Shown here piece after piece: positions 7,564 through 15,009 of a stretch of DNA of 22,613 nt. The position numbers and the translations under genes are program-made. The DNA comes from an uncultured Clostridium sp. Lineage in GTDB: Bacteria > Bacillota > Clostridia > TANB77 > CAG-508. The notes under the pieces were generated by a model, which was not told the DNA's origin, ran no database searches, and saw only the letters and a program-made list of their open reading frames with translations. Where the stretch lies: NCBI GenBank assembly GCA_900556455.1, contig USOV01000015.1, forward strand, positions 1-22,613, given 5' to 3'. Each line of letters starts with the position of its first letter. The first letter of the stretch is position 1.

Positions 7564-7704
7564 GCCCAACGCAGGGGTTTTATATATTTTATTTTTGAGC
7601 GACTCCGGGGTGACCGCCGTAGAAACTGTATGAGCTTTGCGAATAACAGTTTCTAGGATGGGGCAGCAAAAAAATAAAATATATAATCCCCGACGAGATT
7701 GGGC
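7564..7704. other. 141-bp structured intergenic element with GC-rich core
   Basis: The outer arms pair GCCCAA (7564-7569) with TTGGGC (7699-7704), then GGGG plus about 20 A/T pairs (around 7574-7595 with 7668-7691). Inside, TAGAAACTGT and ACAGTTTCTA form a perfect 10-base stem around a loop with GAGCTTTGCG. The core (CTCCGGGGTGACCGCC and GGATGGGGCAGC) is far richer in G and C than the surroundings. No ORF is present. It could be a structured RNA, a cis-regulatory leader of the ATPase gene, or a MITE-like element. It shares only AGCCCAA/TTGGGC ends and an A/T-rich inner stem with the element at 5916-6087. Confidence 0.6.
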
Positions 7705-7806
7705 GGACGTTTCCAAATTTTTTTAAGAGTTGGTTTATAAAATAGGTATAAAATCCAAGTACAAGCATAGTATTAATTATAAAAAACAAAGGAGAGTGAA
7801 AGCTTT

Positions 7807-10463
7807 ATGTGGCATACATTAAAAATAGAAGAAACAAGAAGAAAACTAAGAACAAATTTCGAAAAAGGGCTTACAAATGATGAAGCAAAAAAAAGAAAAG
7901 AAAAATATGGGAGCAATGAACTTGAAGAAGGCAAAAAAACAAACATATGTATTAAGTTTTTAAACCAATTCAAAGACTTTATGATAATAGTATTAATTAT
8001 TGCAGCAATTATATCAGCAGTATTATCTTATGTACAAAAAACTAATGAATACATAGATTCCATAATAATAATTGCAATTGTTATTTTAAATGCTATTATG
8101 GGAGTAGTGCAAGAAAGCAAAGCAGAGAAATCTTTAGAAGCATTAAAAAAAATGTCTGCGCCAACATGTAAAGTAAAAAGAAATGGACAAATTGTGCAAA
8201 TGCCAAGTGCAGAACTAGTACCTGGAGATATTGTGCACTTAGAAACAGGATGTTATGTTCCAGCAGATGTAAGGCTTATAGAAAGCTATAATTTGAAAGT
8301 AGAAGAATCTGCGCTAACTCGGAGAAACAATTGCAGTTGAAAAAAATGCAAATGCTATATTAGACAATAAAGCTGGCTTAGGAGATATGATAAATATGGC
8401 TTTTGCAACAACAATTGTTGTGGGACGGGCATGCAGAAGGCGTTGTAGTAGAAACTGGAATGAATACAAGTGTTGGGAAGATTGCAAAATTAATAATGTC
8501 TGAAGATGCACCAGAAACTCCACTTCAAAAGAAATTACGGAGAAGTAGGAAAAAAACTTGGACTTGTAGCATTAATAATTTGTTTTGTAATATTTATAAT
8601 AGGATTAATAAAGAAAATATCTCCAATAGAAATGTTTATGACATCTGTTGGCTTGGCAGTAGCAGCAATACCAGAGGGATTACCAGCAATAGTGACAATT
8701 TTACTTTCAATTGGTGTTACAAAAATGGCTCAGAAAAATAGCATAATAAGAAAATTGCCAGCAGTAGAAACTTTAGGAAGCAGTAATGTAATATGTTCAG
8801 ATAAAACAGGAACATTAACACAAAATAAAATGACAGTTACAAAAATATTTACAAATAATGTAGAAGAAAAAAATACATTTTTAAAAAACAATTTTATATT
8901 TCAATTAGGTTGTATGTGCACAGATTGCACATTAGCATATGAAAACAATGAAATAATTGTTAGCGGAGAAGCAACAGAAAAAGCAATTGTTGAAATGGCT
9001 ATAAAACAAGGACAAAATAAAGATAATCTTTATAAACAAATGGAAAGAATAGGTGAAGTGGAATTTGATTCTGATAGAAAACTTATGACAACAATACATA
9101 GAAAAGACAATTCATATAGAATAATCACAAAAGGAGCTCCAGATATACTTTTAAATAGATGTAACAAAATTTTTATAAATGGTAGAATTATTCCATTAGA
9201 TAGTATTCAAAAAAATAATATTATAAGAGAAAATGAAAATATGGCAAAAGAAGCCTTAAGAGTAATTGCTGTAGCATATTTAGATGTAGATAATTTACCA
9301 AGGAAAATAGACACAAGCATTGAAAACAACTTGATTTTTGTGGGATTAATTGGAATGATAGACCCTCCAAGACCAGGTGTAAAAGAGGCAGTAGCAACTT
9401 GTAGGCAAGCAGGAATAAAAACGGTAATGATAACAGGTGACCATATAGTTACTGCAAAAGCAATAGCAAAAGAACTTGGAATATTAACATTGGGAGATAA
9501 AACAGCAACAGGAGAAGAACTAGAAAATATGCCACAGGAAAAATTAGAAAAAGACATTATGAATTATTCGGTTTTTGCAAGGGTTTCACCAGAACATAAA
9601 GTAAGAATAGTAAAAGCATTTAAAGCAAAAGGGAATGTAGTTGCAATGACAGGTGACCGGAGTAAATGATGCACCTGCACTTAAAAATGCTGATATAGGT
9701 ATAGCAATGGGAAAAAACGGAACAGATGTAGCAAAAAATGCAGCAGATATGATACTTGCAGATGATAACTTTGTAACAATTGTAGAAGCAGTAAAAACAC
9801 GGAAGACATATATATGAAAATATTAAAAAAGCAGTACACTTTTTACTTGCAACAAATGTTGGAGAAATAGTAGCAATATTTTTCGGACTATTACTAGGGT
9901 TAGATACACCACTTTTAGCAATACAATTATTATGGATAAATTTAGTAACAGATTCATTCCCAGCAATTGCATTAGGTATGGAACCAATGGATAAATATAT
10001 AATGAAAAATAAACCTAAAAATGCAAAAGAAAGTTTATTTGCAAATGGACTATGGGGAAAAATATTTGTTGAAGGAAGTATGATAGGAATATTAACATTA
10101 CTAGCATTCAGTATAGGAAATAAATTCTATGGATTAACAGTTGCAAGAACAATGGCATTTACATCATTAAGTATGCTTGAGTTAGTTCATAGTATAAATG
10201 TAAAAACTGAGCACTCAATATTAAAAATAAACATATTTAATAATTTGTATTTAATAGGAGCTTTTTTATTAGGCACTCTACTCCAAGTAGTAGTTACTGT
10301 TCTACCAGCAGTATGTGATGTGTTTGAAGTAACAACATTAAACTTAATTCAGTGGGCTATAGTTGTAGTAATTTCAATTTCACCAATAGTTTTAGTAGAA
10401 TTACAAAAAAAGATAAATGAAATTAAATTTGGAGAAAAGGTATTTTCAGAAAATCATTTATAA
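7807..10463 (+). CDS. Ca2+-transporting P-type ATPase (P2A), read through five +1 shifts at CGG
   Basis: Pumps cations, most likely Ca2+, across the membrane using ATP. It has a cation-transporter N-terminal region, the actuator motif LTGET (TGES position), the transmembrane-4 motif IPEGLPA typical of SERCA/PMR1-like pumps, the phosphorylation site DKTGTLT (Asp331), KGAPD, MITGDH, MTGDGVNDAPAL and a C-terminal membrane domain. The frame breaks five times, always as an extra C before GGN: C8320, C8426, C8538, C9658 and C9800. With these skipped, 7807-10463 reads as 883 residues with no stop, a normal length for the family. The restored glycines are residues 172, 207, 244, 617 and 664; 172 (TGES motif) and 617 (GDGVNDAP) are essentially invariant. 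Start ATG follows AAAGGAGAG. There are no other lesions, which argues against decay. Confidence 0.88.
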
Positions 10464-10468
10464 AAATT

Positions 10469-10529
10469 AAAAACCTCTCACTTATAAATATAAAAATTCA
10501 TATTATATATTTATAAGGGGGAGATTTTT
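10469..10529 (+). terminator. Terminator hairpin of the ATPase gene that also contains the dpaB ribosome site
   Basis: The left arm (10469-10492) pairs with the right arm (10506-10529) at about 22 of 24 positions including one G-U, around a 13-base loop, and ends in five T. It starts six bases after the ATPase stop. The right arm contains the AAGGGGGAG Shine-Dalgarno sequence of dpaB, so read-through RNA would both tend to terminate and hide that site. Confidence 0.7.
10480..10507 (+). promoter_or_regulatory. Sigma-K-like promoter for dpaB
   Basis: AC at 10480-10481, 17 bases, then CATATTATA (10499-10507), which fits the CATANNNTA -10 consensus of mother-cell sigma-K. In Bacillus subtilis the spoVF genes are read by sigma-K, so this fits the gene. 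Transcription would begin near 10514, after the left arm of the hairpin, and the ribosome site would be free. The leader would be very short. Confidence 0.45.
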
Positions 10530-10530
10530 A

Positions 10531-11110
10531 ATGCTATTAGCTGATAAAAAAATAATATTTGGATTAACAAGTTCACAATATGCATTTGAAAAAACAATTC
10601 CCCAAATTTTGAGACTAATTAAAGAAGGAGCAAAAATAATTCCAGTAATGTCTTTTGATTCCTACAATATAGATAGTAAATTTGGAAAAGCTAAGGACTT
10701 TGTCAAAAAGATAGAAGATATAACACTAAAAAAAGTAATACACACAAATGAAGAAGTCGAAAATTTTAATGAATTTAACGAAATAGATATAATGGAAATC
10801 TGCCCATGTTCAGGAAATACAATTGGAAAACTAGCAATTGGTATTATGGATACACCTGTACTTAAAATGGCAAAAAAAATTTTAAAAAACGATAAAAGCT
10901 TAGTACTAGGAATTGCAACAGTAGATGGATTGGCACGGAAATGCAGAAAATATAGGAAAATTATTAAATGGAAAAAATATATTTTTTGTTCCATTTAGGC
11001 AAGATAATCCAATAACAAAACCAAGGTCACTTTCATTTGAACCTAGATACATTTTTGATACAACTGCATATGCACTAAAAAAAGAACAAGTACAACCAAT
11101 ATTATTATAA
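10531..11110 (+). CDS. dpaB: Dipicolinate synthase subunit B, read through a +1 shift at CGG (C at 10936)
   Basis: DpaB (SpoVFB) acts with DpaA to make dipicolinic acid in the mother cell during sporulation; the acid is packed into the spore core with Ca2+. The protein has the flavoprotein-like fold of the family, seen in CPCSGNTIGKLAIGI, DTPVLKMAKK, and FVPFRQDNP near the C-terminus. The first frame stops at 10998 and the second ends at 11110. They join when C10936 is skipped (GCA-C-GGA), giving GLA-G-NAENIG and 192 residues, the usual length. Gly136 is at the join. No dpaA lies next to it, although the two are usually adjacent; here the upstream gene is a Ca2+-type pump, which may be meaningful because Ca2+ accompanies dipicolinate into spores. 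That link is inference. Confidence 0.85.
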
Positions 11111-11126
11111 TTTTAATAAAAAACAA

Positions 11127-11155
11127 TTGCCATTTTCATAAAAATGTAATATAAT
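11127..11155 (+). promoter_or_regulatory. Sigma-A type promoter of mreB
   Basis: TTGCCA (11127-11132), a 17-base spacer and a perfect TATAAT (11150-11155), located about 40 bases before the mreB start. Confidence 0.65.
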
Positions 11156-11197
11156 CGTCACATAAATGTAATAATAATCATAGAAAGGATGATAAAA

Positions 11198-12202
11198 ATG
11201 TTTAGCTTTGGACAAGATATAGGAATTGATTTAGGAACAGCTACAGTAATTGCGTATGTTAAAGGAAAAGGGATTGTCTTAAGGGAGCCATCAGTTGTTG
11301 CCGTAAATAATGAAACCAATGAGGTATTAGCAGTAGGAGGAGAAGCTAGACGTATGCTTGGAAGAACACCAGGAAACATAGTGGCAACAAGACCTTTGAA
11401 AGATGGAGTAATTTCAAATTACACAGTTACAGAAAAAATGCTAAAACATTTTATAAATAAAATTGGTGGAAAATTCCTATTTTCACCAAGAATTATGATT
11501 TGTATACCTTCACAAGTAACAGAAGTAGAGAAAAAAGCTGTAATAGATGCGGCATCACAAGCAGGAGCAAGAAGAGTATACTTAATAGAAGAGCCAATAG
11601 CAGCAGCAATTGGTGCTGGAATAGATATATCAAAAGCATGTGGTAACATGGTTGTAGACATTGGTGGAGGAACGGCAGATATTGCAGTAATTTCATTAGG
11701 TGGTTCTGTAGTTAGCACATCTATTAAAGTTGCTGGCGATAAATTCGATGAAGCAATTGTAAAATATATAAAGAAAAAATACAATATAATAATCGGAGAA
11801 AGAACAGCAGAAGAACTAAAAATAAATATAGGATGTGTTTATCCTAAAATACAAGACACAGAAATGGATATAAAAGGAAGAGATTTATCAACAGGATTAC
11901 CAAGAACAATAACAGTAAAATCAAGCGAAATGATGGAAGCTTTAGCAGAACCTGCAATGGCAATAGTAGATGCGGTTCACTCAACTCTTGAAAAAACACC
12001 ACCAGAACTTGCAGCAGATATAAGTGACAGAGGAATATATATGACAGGCGGAGGAAGCTTAGTAGATGGATTAGACAAGCTTTTACAAGAAAAAACAGGA
12101 ATAAATGTTATGATAGCAGAAGATGCAATATCTTGTGTGGCATTAGGAACAGGAAAAGCATTAGATAATTTAGACTCATTAGACGGAAAATTAAGAAGAT
12201 AA
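11198..12202 (+). CDS. mreB: MreB/Mbl-family rod-shape actin homologue
   Basis: Forms ATP-dependent membrane-associated filaments that guide the peptidoglycan elongation machinery. Visible motifs are IGIDLGTATV (phosphate 1), VVDIGGGTADIAVISLGG (phosphate 2), IEEPIAAAIGAG (connector) and MTGGGSLVDGLDKLL (adenosine). I chose ATG at 11198 (MFSFGQDIGIDLG) because the ribosome site GAAAGG lies about eight bases upstream and family members begin close to this point; the ATG at 11189 abuts the ribosome site. The length is then 334 residues, normal for the family. mreC and mreD do not follow, so this may be an Mbl-type paralogue rather than the mreBCD copy. The gene is followed closely by ymdB. Confidence 0.92.
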   Translation: MFSFGQDIGIDLGTATVIAYVKGKGIVLREPSVVAVNNETNEVLAVGGEARRMLGRTPGNIVATRPLKDGVISNYTVTEKMLKHFINKIGGKFLFSPRIMICIPSQVTEVEKKAVIDAASQAGARRVYLIEEPIAAAIGAGIDISKACGNMVVDIGGGTADIAVISLGGSVVSTSIKVAGDKFDEAIVKYIKKKYNIIIGERTAEELKINIGCVYPKIQDTEMDIKGRDLSTGLPRTITVKSSEMMEALAEPAMAIVDAVHSTLEKTPPELAADISDRGIYMTGGGSLVDGLDKLLQEKTGINVMIAEDAISCVALGTGKALDNLDSLDGKLRR

Positions 12203-12232
12203 TAAGCAAAAAAACAAAGGAGACATAAATAT

Positions 12233-13006
12233 ATGAGAATTTTTATTATTGGAGATATTGTTGGAAATACTGGGGTAAATAAAGTAAAGCAAGTATTACC
12301 ACAATATATAAAAAAAGAAAATATAGATTTTGTAATAGCAAATGGCGAAAACTCAGCAGATGGCATGGGAATTACAAGTAAAATATTTAAAGATTTAATG
12401 GTTTCAGGTGTAAATGTAGTTACAATGGGAAATCATACATGGGGTAAAAAGGATATATTTAATATAATAGAAAATAAAAATCTATTAAGACCAGCAAATT
12501 ATCCAAAAGATATACTTGGAAATGGATATGGCATATATGAATGCAATGATAAAGCAATATGTGTAATAAACTTAATAGGAAGAGTAGACATGAATGTGCT
12601 TTCAGAAAATCCATTTATAATCGTAAAAGAGATTATAAATGAAGTAAAACCTATGGTAGATATTATTATTGTGGATTTCCATGCAGAAGCAACAGCAGAG
12701 AAAATAGCAATGAGTTATTATTTAGATGGAGAAGTAACATGTGTATATGGAACACATACACATGTGCAAACAGCAGATGAGCAAATATTAGAAAAAGGTA
12801 CAGCATACATAACAGATATAGGAATGACAGGACCAAAAAAATCTGTTATAGGAATGGATGCAGAAGCATCTATAAAAAGATTTGTTACAACACTTCCAGA
12901 AAGGTACAAAGTCAGTGAAGACAAAACAGCATTTTTAAATGGATGCATTTTGGAAATAAATGACAAAACTTGTCGAGTAGAAAAAATTGAAAGGGTTAAT
13001 TTGTAG
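12233..13006 (+). CDS. ymdB: YmdB-family metallophosphoesterase
   Basis: TIGR00282-type calcineurin-like phosphoesterase of 257 residues. In Bacillus subtilis YmdB hydrolyses 2',3'-cyclic nucleotides and affects biofilm and motility decisions. The metal-binding motifs are visible: IIGDIVGNTG, IANGENSADGMG, TMGNHTWGKKDI, DFHAEATAEK and YGTHTHVQTADE. The ribosome site AAAGGAG is seven to nine bases from the ATG. It lies 30 bases after mreB and is followed by spoVS; the ymdB-spoVS neighbourhood is conserved in Firmicutes. One CGA codon here (TGT-CGA-GTA) is read as Arg, showing that other CGN codons are ordinary in this genome. Confidence 0.92.
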   Translation: MRIFIIGDIVGNTGVNKVKQVLPQYIKKENIDFVIANGENSADGMGITSKIFKDLMVSGVNVVTMGNHTWGKKDIFNIIENKNLLRPANYPKDILGNGYGIYECNDKAICVINLIGRVDMNVLSENPFIIVKEIINEVKPMVDIIIVDFHAEATAEKIAMSYYLDGEVTCVYGTHTHVQTADEQILEKGTAYITDIGMTGPKKSVIGMDAEASIKRFVTTLPERYKVSEDKTAFLNGCILEINDKTCRVEKIERVNL

Positions 13007-13158
13007 AAAATAGTAAAATACAAGCATTTTATGCGATGATAATTTCCTTTTTTTACCAGAAAAGTATGGACTTTATATTCAACCTATAATATAAATATAG
13101 AGTAACAAATGAAACAAAAAATAAAGTTACAGAAATTATTTTATTTAGGAGGCAAAAA

Positions 13159-13422
13159 ATGGAAGTTTTAAAAATTTCATCAAAATCAAACCCAAATTCA
13201 GTAGCAGGAGCAATTGCAGGATTGGTAAAAGAAAGTAACAAGGCAGAAATGCAAGCAATTGGTGCAGGAGCTCTAAATCAGGCAGTAAAAGCGGTGGCAA
13301 TAGCTAGAGGATTTGTTGCACCGGCAGGTGTAGACCTAGTATGTATACCAGCATTTGCTGAGGTAGAAGTTGAGGGAGAAAATAGAACAGGAATGAAGTT
13401 GATTATAGAATCAAGAAAATAG
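13159..13422 (+). CDS. spoVS: Stage V sporulation protein S
   Basis: Small (87 residues) Alba-like protein conserved in spore formers and some non-spore formers; in Bacillus subtilis it is needed for normal stage V sporulation and affects septation. The sequence is nearly textbook: MEVLKISSKSNP, SVAGAIAG, GAGALNQAVKA, IARGFVAPAGVDL, IPAFAEVEVEGENRTG. The ribosome site TTAGGAGG lies eight bases before ATG. The 150 bases upstream hold no gene and no promoter I can define with confidence. It ends before a strong terminator, so it is the last gene of this block. Confidence 0.95.
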   Translation: MEVLKISSKSNPNSVAGAIAGLVKESNKAEMQAIGAGALNQAVKAVAIARGFVAPAGVDLVCIPAFAEVEVEGENRTGMKLIIESRK

Positions 13423-13430
13423 AATTAATA

Positions 13431-13462
13431 AAAGGGGCTAATATTAAATTAGCCCTTTTTTT
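13431..13462 (+). terminator. Terminator after spoVS
   Basis: Stem AAGGGGCTAAT with ATTAGCCCTT and a run of seven to eight T, nine bases after the spoVS stop. Confidence 0.88.
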
Positions 13463-13475
13463 GTAGGTAGATGTT

Positions 13476-14904
13476 ATGAAAGAAAAAAATTTAAAAATAA
13501 TATTTTTTACAATCATAATAATATTAATATTCTTAGCCATATACATAATTATAAAAAATAAAAACACGAAGGCAAGTGACATAAAAATAGTAAGAAAAGA
13601 AAATGAAATAAGTAATGAAATAATAATAGGAATAACTGATTTTGATACAATAAATCCAATATTATCAAAAAATCAAGATGTTCAATATATTTCTAAGCTA
13701 ATATATGAACCATTAATAAAAATTGGACAGGATTTTAAATTAGAACAGGGATTAGCAACAGAATGGAACAAATTAGATGAAAAATCATATTTAATAAGAT
13801 TAAATGAAAACAAACTTTGGAGTAATGAAAAACAATTCACAGCAAAAGATGTTGAATATTCAATAAATTATATAAAAAAACAAGACACAATTTATAATGA
13901 CAATGTAAAAAATATTGAAAAAATTCAAGCCATAAATGACTACACACTTAAGATATATCTTTTAGAACCAGAGGAAAAGTTTGAATATATGCTATGCTTT
14001 CCAATAATTTGTGAAGAGCAAAATATTGGTACTGGTAAATTTTATATAGATATGGCTAATGAAAACGAAATAATTTTAAAATCTAAAACAAATGAAAAGA
14101 AAATTGTAATTAAGATATATGAAAATATATCTAAACTATATAATGCATTCTCAAAAGAAGAAGTAGACACTATTACTACTAATAACATAAATTTTGAGGA
14201 ATATATAGGAACAATCGGGTATAATAAAAAAATAATTTGTAATAGAAATTTTGATTATTTAAAGTTTGACATAGATGAGGTAGAAGTAGTAAAATCTATT
14301 TCGTATGCAATTAATAAAAATGAAATAATATATAAAGTATATAATAATTTATATTGTAGAGCAGAATTTCCACTACAATATGGAAGCTATTTATATGATG
14401 AAAAGATAGAATATGAGTACAATATAAATAAAGCAAAACAGATTTTAAAAGATGCAGGATGGGAATATAATCGGAAAAATTTGGAAAAAAAATAGACAAA
14501 CTCTAAGTTTAGAAATTACAACCAATAAAGATAGACTTCCAGTTGCAGAAATTATAAAACAAAATTTAGAGGAATTGGGAATAAAAGTAACCATAAGGGA
14601 ACTAAATAATTCATATTATAAAAATAATTTATCAAAATTAAAATATCAAATACTGCTAACAGGAAATACAGTACCAATAAAACCAATTGTACAAGACTAC
14701 TTAAACTTTGAAATAGAACAGAAACAATCAGAAAAAGAAACCTATAAAGGAATATATGAGACATATAAACAAAATCCTAATTTTATGGGACTTTACTTTG
14801 ACTCGATTATAATATTATATTCAAATAACTTAAAAGGAAACCTTGAAGGCAATTGGTATAACATATTTTACAATATAGATACATGGTATAAAATAATTGA
14901 ATAA
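13476..14904 (+). CDS. Family 5 peptide/solute-binding protein, read through a +1 shift at CGG (C at 14472)
   Basis: Extracellular solute-binding protein of the OppA/DppA family, which normally delivers peptides or similar ligands to an ABC permease. It has one N-terminal hydrophobic segment (about residues 7-25) and no lipobox cysteine, so it is probably anchored by that segment. Family features are FDTINPIL near the start, YISKLIYEPLIK, GLATEWNKLDEKSYLIRL, FTAKDVEYSINYI and the late AKQILKDAGWEYNG. The first frame ends at 14495 and the second at 14904; skipping C14472 (AAT-C-GGA) joins them to 475 residues with Gly333 at the join, in the region where family members have DAGW followed by a polar loop. 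It is somewhat shorter than the usual 520-550. No permease genes are adjacent. The start has only a weak ribosome site (AGGTAG). Confidence 0.75.
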
Positions 14905-14931
14905 AAAATAAAAAAATTTTTTTAAAAGTTC

Positions 14932-14959
14932 TTGACAAATAAAAAATATAGTATATAAT
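14932..14959 (+). promoter_or_regulatory. Sigma-A promoter of recA
   Basis: Perfect TTGACA (14932-14937), a 16-base spacer and perfect TATAAT (14954-14959), about 50 bases before recA. Confidence 0.82.
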
Positions 14960-14964
14960 AATAG

Positions 14965-14978
14965 CAAACAAGCGTTTG
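14965..14978 (+). promoter_or_regulatory. Candidate LexA (SOS) operator of recA
   Basis: The palindrome CAAAC-AAGC-GTTTG has the same layout as the Gram-positive LexA box CGAAC-N4-GTTCG, with one base changed in each arm. It starts five bases after the -10 box, where bound repressor would block initiation. recA is a standard LexA target. Confidence 0.6.
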
Positions 14979-15009
14979 AAGAATAAAACGCAAATGGGAG
15001 GAAGAAAAT

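Noticed and set aside
7564..7704. Known metal riboswitch for the ATPase
   Set aside because: I could not match the conserved bases of the manganese or NiCo riboswitches.
7807..10463. Several separate small genes instead of one ATPase
   Set aside because: The pieces lack their own ribosome sites, follow each other exactly in family order and sum to a normal full length.
11189..11197. ATG at 11189 as the mreB start
   Set aside because: It abuts the ribosome site; ATG at 11198 has proper spacing and matches the family N-terminus.
1612..14475. CGG simply reassigned to another amino acid
   Set aside because: Reassignment alone would keep the frame. Here the frame must change by one base for the downstream protein to be read.
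1246..14904. Five ordinary pseudogenes
   Set aside because: All nine lesions are the same one-base event at CGG before Gly, with no premature stops in the restored frames, no deletions and intact catalytic motifs.
1246..14904. Homopolymer sequencing errors
   Set aside because: None of the breaks is in the many A or T runs; all are an extra C before GG. A motif-specific base-calling or assembly artefact is still possible and is kept as the alternative in the main finding.
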